A stretch of 54,372 bases of DNA. It comes from Sphingopyxis sp. RIFCSPHIGHO2_12_FULL_65_19 (GTDB taxonomy: Bacteria > Pseudomonadota > Alphaproteobacteria > Sphingomonadales > Sphingomonadaceae). Below the pieces are notes generated by a model. It worked only from the letters and a program-made list of their open reading frames with translations. It was not told the DNA's origin and made no database searches. The stretch lies in contig NZ_MIAM01000015.1 of NCBI RefSeq assembly GCF_001830555.1, positions 34,112-88,483 on the forward strand, given 5' to 3'. Every line of letters starts with the position of its first letter. Within the stretch, counting starts at the first letter, position 1. Positions 18,253-27,138 of this stretch are shown here, piece after piece. Made by a program: the position numbers and the translations under genes.

Positions 18253-19841
18253 CAGGCCTCCCCTTCCCCCCCAATTGCCTCGGCGGGCAGTTCGAGGCGC
18301 GGGAAAATCGGGACGGGCTGCCCGACGGTGAAGCCGCTGGCTACCAGCTGGGCGAACCAGTCCTCGTCGGCAAGCGCCGCAAAATCACGCGCGTCGCCCG
18401 CGATCCCCATCTGGTCGAGCAACGCGTCGGCAGCCGCAGGCACGACCGGCCGAATGGCGATCGCCAGGGTGCGGACCGCCTGGAACAAGGTCATCAGGAC
18501 AGCGCGCATACGCTCGGGATCGGTTTTGCGCAGGGCCCAGGGCGCCTGCGTGTCAACATATTGATTGCAGGCGAAAACGGCGCGAATCCAATCCTCGATG
18601 CCGATCGAAAAAGCGAGTTGGTCGAACTCGCGCGGCAGGCGGACGGCCGCCATCTCGGCGATGTCCGCCAGCAGGTCGATATCGTCCTGCGCGGCCGCAT
18701 AGTCCGAGGAAATAACCCCATCCAAATTCTTGAAAATCATCGACAAACTGCGCTGCGCTAGATTGCCGAAACTGTTCGCGAGATCGGCGTTGGCGGTGCG
18801 CACGATCGCCTCGGCCGAATAGGTGCCGTCCTGTCCGAAGCTGACTTCGCGAAGCAGATAGTAACGCAGCGCGTCGACCCCGAACTGGTCGGCAAGCGCC
18901 ATCGGGTCGACGACATTGCCCAGCGACTTCGACATCTTTTCCCCGCGGTTGAGCAGGAAGCCGTGGCCGAACACCTGTTGCGGCAGCGGCAGTTTGGCGC
19001 TCATCAGGAAGGCCGGCCAGTAAACCGTATGAAAACGCACGATATCCTTGCCGATCATATGGATGTTCGCGGGCCAGAATTTGCCGAAATCGCCGTCGGG
19101 ATCGGGATAGCCCAATCCTGAAAGATAGGTGGTCAGGGCGTCGACCCATACATACATCACATGGCCCGGCGACCCCGGCACCGGCACGCCCCAGTCGAAG
19201 CTGGTGCGCGAGACGCTGAGATCCTTGAGCCCCCCCTCGACGAAGCGCAGCACCTCGTTACGGCGGCTTTCGGGGCGGATGAAGTCGGGGTTGTCGTTGT
19301 AGAGCGCGAGGAGCCTGTCCTGATAATTGGACAGGCGAAAAAACCAGCTTTCCTCGACGGTCCATTCGACCGGCGTGCCCTGCGGCGAGAGGCGCACGCC
19401 CCCTTCCCCGTCGCCGAGTTCGCTTTCGTCGTAAAAGGCTTCGTCGCGGACCGAATACCAGCCTTCATAGCGATCGAGATACAGATCACCATTGGCCTCC
19501 ATCGCCTTCCAGATCGCCTGGGACGCCGCATGATGCGCGGTATCGGATGTCCGCATGAAATTGTCGTAGCTGATATTCAGCTTGGCATACATCTCACGGA
19601 AATATCCGGACATTTCATCGGCGAGGTCGATCGTGGCGCGGCCTTGATCGCGCGCGGTCTGGAACATCTTCAGCCCATGTTCGTCGGTGCCGGTGACCAG
19701 CCGGACGTCGCGGCCGCGCGCGCGCTGGAAGCGGGCCATGACATCGGTCGCGATCGCTTCATATGCGTGGCCGATATGCGGGCGGCCATTGGGATAGCTG
19801 ATCGCGGTGGTGATATAGAAGGGAGCATTATGTTCGGACAT
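18252..19841 (-). CDS. metG: Methionyl-tRNA synthetase
   Basis: Class I synthetase charging tRNA-Met. The HIGH motif is at residues 22-25 (PHIGHAYE) and KMSKS lies near residue 300. The insertion after the first half of the Rossmann fold has no CxxC zinc pairs, which places it in the zinc-free MetG2 type. At 529 residues it also lacks the C-terminal tRNA-binding (Trbp111-like) dimerisation domain. Neighbours holB and tatD fit the conserved tmk-holB-metG-tatD cluster. Confidence 0.95.
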   Translation of the reverse strand: MSEHNAPFYITTAISYPNGRPHIGHAYEAIATDVMARFQRARGRDVRLVTGTDEHGLKMFQTARDQGRATIDLADEMSGYFREMYAKLNISYDNFMRTSDTAHHAASQAIWKAMEANGDLYLDRYEGWYSVRDEAFYDESELGDGEGGVRLSPQGTPVEWTVEESWFFRLSNYQDRLLALYNDNPDFIRPESRRNEVLRFVEGGLKDLSVSRTSFDWGVPVPGSPGHVMYVWVDALTTYLSGLGYPDPDGDFGKFWPANIHMIGKDIVRFHTVYWPAFLMSAKLPLPQQVFGHGFLLNRGEKMSKSLGNVVDPMALADQFGVDALRYYLLREVSFGQDGTYSAEAIVRTANADLANSFGNLAQRSLSMIFKNLDGVISSDYAAAQDDIDLLADIAEMAAVRLPREFDQLAFSIGIEDWIRAVFACNQYVDTQAPWALRKTDPERMRAVLMTLFQAVRTLAIAIRPVVPAAADALLDQMGIAGDARDFAALADEDWFAQLVASGFTVGQPVPIFPRLELPAEAIGGEGEA

Positions 19842-19879
19842 GCGCGCGCCTTAGCCGCTGGCGCGCGCAAGGGAAAGCG

Positions 19880-20869
19880 TCAGCGTGCCGCCCGTCCGTG
19901 GCGCGGCGCCAGGTCGGCGAGGCAATTGCCGATTTCAAAGCCGACCATGGCCCCGTCATAGGACCCGCGGATCGCGTCGCGGACGGTGCGCTGGACACGA
20001 TCCCATTGCGCCAAGATCGGTGCAATCTCGGCAACCGGGCGCTCGCGGGCGAGACGGGCGAGAAGTCCAGGGACGATGTCGATGACGAGTTCCAGCCGCG
20101 CACGGTTGCTCGTCCCGCCGACCTCGCGCGCCAGCGCCTCGCGCAGCCGGTTTTCGGGGTCCCCCGATGTCGCGATGGCAAGCAGCTTCTTTTCCATCGC
20201 TGCGACGTCGCTGTCGATCAGCGCAATTGCTTTGCCCGGAACCCCGCCCGCGGCGCCAACGATCGCGCGCACATCCGCCATGTCGAGCATCGGGCGCAGT
20301 TCATGCAGCCAAGCTGTCATGACGTCATCGTTAACAGGCTGGAAACGCAGGATTCTGCAACGCGACCGGATCGTCGGTAACAGCCGTCCGGGCGAGTGGC
20401 TGATCAGCAGGAAGAGCGTTTTGGCGGGCGGCTCCTCCAGCGTTTTCAACAGCGCATTGGCGCCGTCGGTTTCAAGATCATCCACTGCATCGACGAGGAT
20501 GACCCGCCATTCACCCAGGGACAGCGACAGATGCAGGCGGCGGATCATCTGGCGCACCTGTTCGATCGTGATGTTGCGTGCCAGATCCTTGGTCTTGTCC
20601 TTTGGCTGGCGTGCGAGCCGGAGGATTTCGGGATGATTGCCCGCGTCGACAAGGCGTGCGGCTGCGTCGTCGCCCCGGTCATCCAGCGTCAGCGCCCCGC
20701 CCTCGCCGCCCCGGCCATGGGTGACGAGAAAACGCGCGACATTTTCGGCAAACGCCCCCTTCCCCATTCCCTGCGGTCCAGCGAGCAGCCAGGCGTGATG
20801 AAGGCGCCCCACCTGCCAGGCGTCCATGAACGCCTTTTCGGCATCCTGATGGCCGATCATGGCAGCCAT
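19880..20869 (-). CDS. holB: DNA polymerase III delta' subunit
   Basis: Clamp-loader subunit, 329 residues. The P-loop region is LAGPQGMGKGAFAENVARFL; the sensor regions EWRVILVDAVDDL, NALLKTLEEPPAKTLFLLIS and LLPTIRSRCRILRF (the SRC motif) are diagnostic. No zinc-module cysteines are evident. Two starts are possible: ATG 20869 (13-base overlap with tmk) or ATG 20860 (ATGA overlap); the second is the more usual arrangement and would shorten the protein by three residues. Confidence 0.92.
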   Translation of the reverse strand: MAAMIGHQDAEKAFMDAWQVGRLHHAWLLAGPQGMGKGAFAENVARFLVTHGRGGEGGALTLDDRGDDAAARLVDAGNHPEILRLARQPKDKTKDLARNITIEQVRQMIRRLHLSLSLGEWRVILVDAVDDLETDGANALLKTLEEPPAKTLFLLISHSPGRLLPTIRSRCRILRFQPVNDDVMTAWLHELRPMLDMADVRAIVGAAGGVPGKAIALIDSDVAAMEKKLLAIATSGDPENRLREALAREVGGTSNRARLELVIDIVPGLLARLARERPVAEIAPILAQWDRVQRTVRDAIRGSYDGAMVGFEIGNCLADLAPRHGRAAR

Positions 20870-21480
20870 TCCGCCAGGTGGGAGAGGATGGCCGCCGTGA
20901 CGTCGTCCGCTGCTGCGTCGGCATCGACAATCCGCCAGCGCGCGGGCTCTGCGGTCGCCATTTCGACGAAACGCGCGGTCAGGCGCGCCTGATAATCGGC
21001 GGGGTTGTTGCCCATGCGATCAGAGCCCCCACGCGCCGCAACACGGCGGGCCGCTTCGTCCGCGCTGACCGTCAGCAGGAAGGTGCGGTCGGGAAGCAGG
21101 CCATTCGACCCGAAATCATGGAGCGCGAGCAGGTCGGCGTCGGTGATTCCGCCGCCGCCGCCCTGATAGGCGCGGCTCGAATCGACGAAACGGTCGCAAA
21201 GCACCCACGCCCCGCGCTCGATCGCCGGACGGATCAGGCGCGCGACATGATCGGCGCGCGCCGCGGCAAACAGCAACGCCTCGCTGCGCGCGTCCCAGCG
21301 GTCGTCGCTCCCCTCCATCAACAGCGTGCGGATCGCCTCGGCGCCGACGCTGCCACCGGGTTCGCGCGTCGCGACGGTTTCGATCCCGCGCGACTGCAAC
21401 ACGGCGGCGAGCGCGCGGATCTGGGTCGATTTGCCGACCCCTTCGCCGCCCTCCAGCGTGACAAAGCGCCCGCGCGTCAT
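20857..21480 (-). CDS. tmk: Thymidylate kinase
   Basis: Phosphorylates dTMP to dTDP for DNA synthesis. P-loop EGGEGVGKST is at residues 10-19, the DR(Y/F) motif is in CDRFVDSSRAYQGGG, and the lid region follows (ADEAARRVAARGGSDRMG). The length of 207 residues is typical. It lies directly upstream of holB in the usual order and overlaps it. A gap of about 75 bases separates it from the carboxypeptidase gene upstream, so it may also use an internal promoter. Confidence 0.95.
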   Translation of the reverse strand: MTRGRFVTLEGGEGVGKSTQIRALAAVLQSRGIETVATREPGGSVGAEAIRTLLMEGSDDRWDARSEALLFAAARADHVARLIRPAIERGAWVLCDRFVDSSRAYQGGGGGITDADLLALHDFGSNGLLPDRTFLLTVSADEAARRVAARGGSDRMGNNPADYQARLTARFVEMATAEPARWRIVDADAAADDVTAAILSHLAEWLP

Positions 21481-21555
21481 CGCGCTAACCGGACATGTCG
21501 AGGAAGGCGGCGGCGGGCAGGCATGGTTCGGCGGTAGCGGGGCCGGCGGCCTTTG

Positions 21556-22518
21556 TCATCTGCGCGTCGCGGCCGTCCCGCCTTTCGGCGGCTTCGCATT
21601 CGCGACGGACGCCCCAGCGGCGCCAAACCCCCATTCCATCAGCCGCTCGGCCTCTTCGCGCCGCGCCTTCTCGCTTTTCATACCCGCGACGACGAGGACC
21701 AGGCGGCGGCCATCGCGCTTCGCCGAACCGAGGAAGCAATAGCCCGCCTCGGACGTGTGGCCTGTCTTGAGGCCGTCGGCCCCGGCGAAACGGCCGAGAA
21801 TGGGATTGCGGTTCGGCTGGATGATCGGCTTGCCTTCAGGCGACTTGCCGTGCTGGAATCGCGGAATCGAAAAATAGCGCGCATAGCCGGCGGGATGGTC
21901 GCTGATCAGGCGGTCGGCGAGCAGGACCAGATCGGCGGCGCTGACCTGGGTGATGCCGCCGTCAGGCCAGCCGCTGGGCGTTCCGAAACGACTCGACGTC
22001 ATGCCAATTTTGCCCGCGACGACATTCATTCTTTTAACAAAAGCGGCCTCACTGCCGTCAATGCCGACCGCCAACACCGCCGCCGCGTCGTTGCCGGACA
22101 CCGTGATCAACCCTTTGAGCAGGTCGTCGACCGACACTTTCTCGTTCGGTGCCAGGAACATGGTCGAACCGCCGGTGCTGCTGTTCCATTTCTTCCACGT
22201 CGCTTCCCCGACGGTGAATTGCCTGTCGCGCGCCAATTCGCCGCTCTCGATCAGGTCGAGAACGACATAGGCCGTCATCACCTTTGCCATCGAGGCGGGG
22301 GGAAAGCGTTTTTCGGCGCCACGTGAAAAGAGGATCGCGCCCGAATCCATATCCTTCAGCATCACGATCGGCGCCTGCGTCACATAGGGTGACCGGGCAG
22401 CCGGCGCGGTCTTCGCCGCGCGGGTGTCGTTGGCGAATGCGGCGGGGCCAGCGAGGGCGAGGCTGAGGAGAGCCAGCGCCGCGAGGCTGCCTTTCGACCG
22501 CGCCCTTCCTCTCGCCAT
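21556..22518 (-). CDS. D-alanyl-D-alanine carboxypeptidase (PBP5/6 family)
   Basis: Trims the terminal D-Ala of peptidoglycan stem peptides in the periplasm. The signal peptide is about residues 1-29 (LAALALLSLALAGPAAFA). All three penicillin-binding motifs are present: S76-M-A-K79, S141-G-N143 and K251-T-G. The 320-residue length reflects absence of the C-terminal PBP5 beta domain and amphipathic anchor, so it may be soluble. Start ATG 22518 is chosen to place the signal peptide at the N terminus. The last codons include a G+C-rich inverted repeat (21565-21607) whose role is unclear. Confidence 0.9.
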   Translation of the reverse strand: MARGRARSKGSLAALALLSLALAGPAAFANDTRAAKTAPAARSPYVTQAPIVMLKDMDSGAILFSRGAEKRFPPASMAKVMTAYVVLDLIESGELARDRQFTVGEATWKKWNSSTGGSTMFLAPNEKVSVDDLLKGLITVSGNDAAAVLAVGIDGSEAAFVKRMNVVAGKIGMTSSRFGTPSGWPDGGITQVSAADLVLLADRLISDHPAGYARYFSIPRFQHGKSPEGKPIIQPNRNPILGRFAGADGLKTGHTSEAGYCFLGSAKRDGRRLVLVVAGMKSEKARREEAERLMEWGFGAAGASVANAKPPKGGTAATRR

Positions 22519-22529
22519 GCGCGCGCCGG

Positions 22530-23528
22530 TCAACGGTTGCGCTGGACCACCGCGTCGCGGAAGCCCTTGGCCTTGGCGGTCGCAAGTCCGCTGCGTGCAT
22601 CGGCATCGCTGGCGAACGGCCCGATCCGCACGCGCCACAGCTGGCCGGCTTTCGTGACATGTCCGCCGACCGATTTCGCCGCGGCATTGGCACGGGCTTC
22701 GGTGCTGAATGCGCCAACCTGAACGACATATTTGCCCGATGCGACCGCCGCAGGCTTCGCCGTCGCGGCAGCGCCAGCGGTCGGCTTGGCTGGCGGCGCC
22801 ACTTTGGGGGTCGGCATCACCGTTGCGGGGCTGTCGGCGATAAAGCGATCGTCGCCCGGCTTGGCGTTGGCCGATGCGATGGGCGCGGTGGCCGCGGCCG
22901 AAGCCGCAGCGGCCTTTGGAACGGGCAAGGCCTTCGCCTTGTTCCGCAAAATGGCGAGCAGCGAGTCGGGGGTCGCGATGCGTTCAGGAACCGGCTTTCC
23001 GGTGCGAAGCTGCGCGCGCTCGGCGGCGATCGGATTGGTCCGGCGGACGCGGACGGCGGAGACACCGGCGGTGAGGCCCAGCTGCTCCGCAGCGCCGCGC
23101 GACAGGTCGATCAGGCGGTCGCCGACCATCGGGCCGCGGTCGTTGACGCGCACCAGAATCGTCCGCCCGGTGTCGAGCGCGGTAACCTCGACATAGCTCG
23201 GTAGCGGCAGGGTCTTGTGCGCAGCGCTGATCGCCGCGGGATCGAATGTCTCCCCATTGGCGGTCGGCCGCCCGGCCAGTTCGTCGCCATACCAGCTTGC
23301 ATAGCCGACATCGTCATAATCGGGAATGTCGGCGGGCGTGTAGGTGACGCCGTCGATCGTATAAGGATCGCCGATCTTGACCGGGACGTCGGGAACGGCC
23401 GCGACGGTCGCGGCGGGCGCGGGGTTTGCCGCCGGCCCGCCCTCGCGCGTGCCATCGAAACTGCCGCAGCCGGACAGCATCAGCGCCGCCCCGGCCATCA
23501 GGCCCGCGTCCTTAACGATCGATTTCAT
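22530..23528 (-). CDS. rlpA: RlpA-family septal-ring lipoprotein with SPOR domain
   Basis: RlpA proteins are lytic transglycosylases acting on denuded glycan at the septum. The lipobox LSGC places the lipidated Cys at residue 21. The double-psi beta-barrel follows (YASWYGDELAGRPTANGE, VRVNDRGPMVGDRLIDLS). A low-complexity Ala/Pro/Lys linker leads to a C-terminal SPOR domain (YVVQVGAFSTEARANAA, WRVRIGPF) that would target the septum. Start ATG 23528 gives a correct lipoprotein signal; it overlaps the end of the mltB-like gene by 17 bases. Confidence 0.92.
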   Translation of the reverse strand: MKSIVKDAGLMAGAALMLSGCGSFDGTREGGPAANPAPAATVAAVPDVPVKIGDPYTIDGVTYTPADIPDYDDVGYASWYGDELAGRPTANGETFDPAAISAAHKTLPLPSYVEVTALDTGRTILVRVNDRGPMVGDRLIDLSRGAAEQLGLTAGVSAVRVRRTNPIAAERAQLRTGKPVPERIATPDSLLAILRNKAKALPVPKAAAASAAATAPIASANAKPGDDRFIADSPATVMPTPKVAPPAKPTAGAAATAKPAAVASGKYVVQVGAFSTEARANAAAKSVGGHVTKAGQLWRVRIGPFASDADARSGLATAKAKGFRDAVVQRNR

Positions 23529-24573
23529 CCGCCAGCAACCCCACAGACAGTGCGTAAAAATTGGAACAATTATAGTCCAATATCGCACGATAGTTACCGG
23601 TCAGCAAATATGCGGTCCGTCCCGGCCCATCGGGTTCGAGCAAGGTCGCCTGGATATTGCTGTCGGGCCAGCGTCCGTCGAGCGTCTGGACACCCGCGGC
23701 GCGCCACTCCGCCCTCGAGCGCCAGCGGCTGTGGCGGTCGAAAACGCGGGGACAGCGCGTCGGGCTGAGCTTGTTCGCAACCGCGGCGCGATTGAATCCG
23801 GCCGGAACGCTCACCGCGACACCCCATGGTTGCCCGGCGCGCCAGCCAGCGCGGCGAAGGTACGAGCCGATCGATTCGATGGCATCGGCTTCGCTCGACC
23901 AGATGCGCGCGACGCCGTCGCCATCGCCATCCTCGGCCACCGCCAGATAGACCGACGGCAGGAATTGCGGATAGCCGAACGCGCCTGCCCAACTGCCCTT
24001 GAGCGCAGCGCGCGGGACGCCTTGCTCGACCATCACCATCGTTGCGATCAGTTCGGGCTCGAACAGGCTGCGGCGGCGGCCTTCATAGGCCAGGGTCGCG
24101 AGTGCTTCCGGCAGGTCGAAACTGCCGGTGACCTGACCATAAGCGGTTTCATGCCCGTAAATGGCGATCATGATGCTCGTCGGGACCCCGGTGCGTGCTT
24201 CGATGCGCGACAGAAGCGGAAGCAGCCGGTCGTGAACGCGGCGCCCGCCGCCGATGCGCGCTGCATCGACATGCTTGATCCGGTAAGGCGCGAAGGCCGG
24301 GATCGGGGTGTTGGGGCTGGGCGGGCTGCCAAGATTGTCGCGGTCGAGCGCAACCACGCGCGCATTATAGCGCAGGCCCGACGTCACCCGGTCAAAAGTT
24401 GCCCGCGACACACCGCGCGCCTGCGCCTTGGGCCACAGCGACTGGACGTAGGTGTCGAAGCCCGTATCGCCGCTTTGCGCGTGGAGCGGCGCCGACGCCG
24501 TGAGCATCCACGCCGACAAACACGCTGCGGCAAGAGTGAAAAGGCGTCCGATTCTGAAACGTATAGCTTGCAT
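23512..24573 (-). CDS. MltB-family lytic murein transglycosylase
   Basis: Cleaves peptidoglycan glycan strands to 1,6-anhydro products in the periplasm. A signal peptide covers about residues 1-33 (ending APLHAQS). The catalytic Glu142 lies in IYGHETAYGQ, and the later FGYPQFLPSVYL and IGSYLRRAGW motifs are diagnostic of the SLT_2/MltB family. The C-terminal YRAILDYNCSNFYALSVGLLAD is also conserved. Length 353 residues. It is the first gene of the leftward operon, divergent from the tRNA gene. ATG 24573 is preferred to a codon five residues upstream. Confidence 0.9.
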   Translation of the reverse strand: MQAIRFRIGRLFTLAAACLSAWMLTASAPLHAQSGDTGFDTYVQSLWPKAQARGVSRATFDRVTSGLRYNARVVALDRDNLGSPPSPNTPIPAFAPYRIKHVDAARIGGGRRVHDRLLPLLSRIEARTGVPTSIMIAIYGHETAYGQVTGSFDLPEALATLAYEGRRRSLFEPELIATMVMVEQGVPRAALKGSWAGAFGYPQFLPSVYLAVAEDGDGDGVARIWSSEADAIESIGSYLRRAGWRAGQPWGVAVSVPAGFNRAAVANKLSPTRCPRVFDRHSRWRSRAEWRAAGVQTLDGRWPDSNIQATLLEPDGPGRTAYLLTGNYRAILDYNCSNFYALSVGLLADEIDR

Positions 24574-24719
24574 GATGTCCCCACCCATAAGGCGTGTCTC
24601 GCACAGATGCGAGCGCCTTGGCTAGGCAGCCGCGGGATGAGTTGAGTCATTCACGCGGTGGGTCGAGCGGGCAAGGTTTTGCTTGCCGCCGGACGCCTGC
24701 ACGCTATGGCGGCGGCCGA

Positions 24720-24809
24720 GGACAGGTGGCCGAGTGGTTTAAGGCAGCGGTCTTGAAAACCGCCGTGGGTGCAAGCTCACCGTGGGTTCGAATCCCACCC
24801 TGTCCGCCA
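24720..24809 (+). tRNA. tRNA-Ser (anticodon UGA)
   Basis: A class II tRNA with encoded CCA. The acceptor stem GGACAGG pairs with CCTGTCC, followed by discriminator G and CCA (24807-24809). The anticodon stem GCGGT/ACCGC encloses the loop CTTGAAA with TGA at 24754-24756. The long variable arm (GTGGGTGCAAGCTCAC) and the T arm with GGTTCGAATCC are clear. It reads UCA and, by wobble, other UCN codons. The convergent flavin-reductase gene ends one base beyond the CCA. Confidence 0.97.
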
Positions 24810-24810
24810 G

Positions 24811-25908
24811 TCAGGCAAAATGCAGCCGCCGGTATTTGCCGCGGAAATACAGCAGCGGATCGCGGTGCGGTTCAAACTGCGCACGGACGACGCGGCCGAC
24901 GAGGATGAAATGATCGCCCGCCTCGTGCAGCGATTCCCGCTGGCATTCAAACGAGACGAGCGAACTGTCCAGCAGCGGGACGCCGGTCTGGCCGGGCGTC
25001 CATGGCTGGTTCGCGAACCTGTCTTCGCCCTTTGCCGCAAAGCGGTTCGATGTCGGCTGCTGGCCGATTTGCAGGACGTTGACGCCGAAATGGCCCGCGT
25101 TGCGCAGCGCAGGAGCGGTCCCCGCCGTATTGGCGATACAGACGAGCAAGAGCGGCGGATCGAGGGAAACCGAGGTAAAGCTGTTGGCGGTGAGCCCGAC
25201 CGGCGCGCTTGCATCGTCCAGCGCCGTCACGATCGTGATGCCGGTGGCGAAACAGCCCATCGCGTCGCGCAGCGTCCGCGGGTCCGATCCCGCCTTGAAT
25301 TCCATCGCTTCGCGCGGCTGGCGTCGTTCGAGAAATTCGAGCAGCTGGCCTAGCAACGCCTCTCTGCGGTCGGAGGCCAGTTCCAGGTCGCATTCGTCGA
25401 TGTCTGCACTTTCGCCAAACGGCAACGCGGCGTTGAACGTGTCGCTGACGGCGCTGCCCTGCGCCGGCGAGAAGCCGCCCCGCACGACAAGCGCGGGAAC
25501 CGCAAGGCGCGCCGCGACGTCGTTGGCGATCGCATCGTCATCGACCGGCATATCGACCAGCACCAATCCGGCAGCGAGAAGCGCACCATCGAGAGCCAGG
25601 GCGCGCGTCGCGATCCAACCCCCGCGTCCGGCCGTCACGACGATAGGGCGCGATCCCATCTGCGCGAGCACCGCGCGCAAATCCTCTATATGCGGGGCAA
25701 GGTCCCCCGTCTCGCGAAGGTCAAGATTGACGACGCGGCGCCCCGAGAGCACCAGCGCGTCGGCGACGTCGCGCCAGGCCGCTCGGCTCTGCCCCACGTC
25801 GGGGATCAACAGCACCGCCGGATCATTTTCGTCACCCAGCATGTCCGCCGACAGCCGAACGCCGCCGAAACCTTTATATTCGATGACGCTCAAGCTTCCC
25901 CCAAACAT
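24811..25908 (-). CDS. Flavin reductase fused to a degenerate alpha/beta hydrolase domain
   Basis: A 365-residue two-domain protein. The C-terminal domain (about 210-365) is a flavin-reductase-like FMN-binding domain: LRDAMGCFATGITIVTA, VGLTANSFTSVSLDPPLLLVCI and the DHFILVGRVV strand are hallmarks. Such enzymes supply reduced flavin to a monooxygenase or reduce FMN directly. The N-terminal domain (about 10-200) has the alpha/beta-hydrolase fold pattern, but the nucleophile elbow reads AGRGG instead of GxSxG and the oxyanion HG is PD, so it is probably not catalytic. A GTG at 25932 would add eight residues. It lies downstream of the nitronate monooxygenase gene. Confidence 0.82.
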   Translation of the reverse strand: MFGGSLSVIEYKGFGGVRLSADMLGDENDPAVLLIPDVGQSRAAWRDVADALVLSGRRVVNLDLRETGDLAPHIEDLRAVLAQMGSRPIVVTAGRGGWIATRALALDGALLAAGLVLVDMPVDDDAIANDVAARLAVPALVVRGGFSPAQGSAVSDTFNAALPFGESADIDECDLELASDRREALLGQLLEFLERRQPREAMEFKAGSDPRTLRDAMGCFATGITIVTALDDASAPVGLTANSFTSVSLDPPLLLVCIANTAGTAPALRNAGHFGVNVLQIGQQPTSNRFAAKGEDRFANQPWTPGQTGVPLLDSSLVSFECQRESLHEAGDHFILVGRVVRAQFEPHRDPLLYFRGKYRRLHFA

Positions 25909-26036
25909 CTTTGCTGCCGCGCCGGCTGGCACGGACGGCCAGCGGCATGCGATGCGACCAGATTGCGAAGAATCGGGTCATATCGGATGCGGCCGCGCCG
26001 CGCCAGCGCGGCGGGCGTGTCAGGCGTGCAGCGAAG

Positions 26037-27017
26037 TCAGGCGCGCATCGACGCCAGCCGCTGATCGATGATCGCATCGGCGTCGGCGATGATGCGGTCG
26101 ATCAACTGCTGACAGGTCGGGATATCGTGGATCAGCCCCTGCACCATGCCGGCCCAGAAGACGCCCTTGCAGAGGTCGCCGGTTTCGAGCAGCTCCCGGC
26201 CCGCCTTGCCGTTCACCAGGTCGGCCACGTCGGCGAAGGTCGCATCGGGAGCGGCCAAGCGCCGCACGACCTCTTCGCTGACCGCGCTCTTGCCCACGCG
26301 TGCGGTGTTCTTGAGGCTGCGGAAAATCAGGAAACTGCCACGCTCGTCATTATCGATATAAGCCTGTTTCACATTATCGTGGATTGGCGCCTCGACCGTG
26401 GCGCAAAAGCGCGTGCCCATGTTGATACCCTCGGCGCCGAGCGTCAGTGCCGCGACCAGTCCGCGTCCGTCGCCAAACCCGCCCGACGCCAGCATCGGGA
26501 TTTTCACCTTGTCGGCCGCCGCCGGGATCAGGATCAGCCCCGGAATATCGTCCTCGCCCGGATGGCCGGCGCATTCAAAACCGTCGATCGATATGATGTC
26601 GCAGCCCGCGCGCTCCGCGGACAGCGCATGGCGCACCGCGGTGCATTTGTGGAGGATCGTGACGCCATGGGGCTTCAGCATTTCCCAAATCTCGCGCACG
26701 GCCTGCGTCCCGGCGGTTTCGACAATCTTGACCCCGCCGTCGATGATTGCCTGCGCATAGGCTTTATAGTCGGGAGCATTGATCGTCGGGAACACCGTCA
26801 TGTTCACGCCGAACGGCTTATCGGTCATCGCGCGGCAGCGTTCGATCTCGGCGCGAAGTGCCTCGGGCGTCGGCTGGGTCAGCGCTGTCAGGATGCCAAG
26901 GCCACCGGCGTTTGATACGGCGGCGGCAAGTTCGGCATAGCCGACGCTCTGCATCCCGCCCTGGACGATCGGATGCTCGATACCCAGCATTTCGGTGATG
27001 CGTGTCTTGAAAGCCAT
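26037..27017 (-). CDS. Nitronate monooxygenase (2-nitropropane dioxygenase family)
   Basis: FMN-dependent TIM-barrel enzyme of 326 residues. It opens MAFKTRITEMLGIEHPIVQGGMQ-type, and has the phosphate-binding GGFGDGRGLVAALTLGAEG and MGTRF motifs of this family. Family members oxidise alkyl nitronates; many in acyl-CoA clusters are of uncertain substrate, and some relatives are enoyl reductases. ATG 27017 is chosen because GAGGAGG lies just upstream. It is divergent from the acyl-CoA dehydrogenase gene at 27139, and the palindromic operator 27078-27093 lies between them. Confidence 0.85.
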   Translation of the reverse strand: MAFKTRITEMLGIEHPIVQGGMQSVGYAELAAAVSNAGGLGILTALTQPTPEALRAEIERCRAMTDKPFGVNMTVFPTINAPDYKAYAQAIIDGGVKIVETAGTQAVREIWEMLKPHGVTILHKCTAVRHALSAERAGCDIISIDGFECAGHPGEDDIPGLILIPAAADKVKIPMLASGGFGDGRGLVAALTLGAEGINMGTRFCATVEAPIHDNVKQAYIDNDERGSFLIFRSLKNTARVGKSAVSEEVVRRLAAPDATFADVADLVNGKAGRELLETGDLCKGVFWAGMVQGLIHDIPTCQQLIDRIIADADAIIDQRLASMRA

Positions 27018-27077
27018 TCGGTCCCTCCTCAAACAATCCTGCCCTTACGGCATCTTCGCACCGATCCATGAAATAAC

Positions 27078-27093
27078 TTGACGCTTACGTCAA
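27078..27093. promoter_or_regulatory. Palindromic operator, copy 1
   Basis: TTGACG-CTTA-CGTCAA is a perfect 6-4-6 inverted repeat between the divergent nitronate monooxygenase and acyl-CoA dehydrogenase starts. The same half-sites recur at 28364-28379. It resembles sites described for MerR-family regulators of branched-chain acyl-CoA catabolism (LiuR type); the regulator is not in the window. Confidence 0.65.
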
Positions 27094-27138
27094 CGTCGGG
27101 TTGATTGGAGCAAAGGTTAGATAGCGAAGGGAATCGAA

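Noticed and set aside
21565..21607. Inverted repeat CGTCGCG/CGCGACG with inner CCGCC-TTTC-GGCGG at the end of the carboxypeptidase gene
   Set aside because: It lies inside the last codons and has no T-tract; short G+C-rich palindromes are frequent here, so a terminator or mobile repeat is not supported.
24661..24719. tRNA-Ser as an integration site for a mobile element
   Set aside because: No integrase gene and no repeat of the tRNA 3' end was seen nearby; the adjacent gene has host-like composition.
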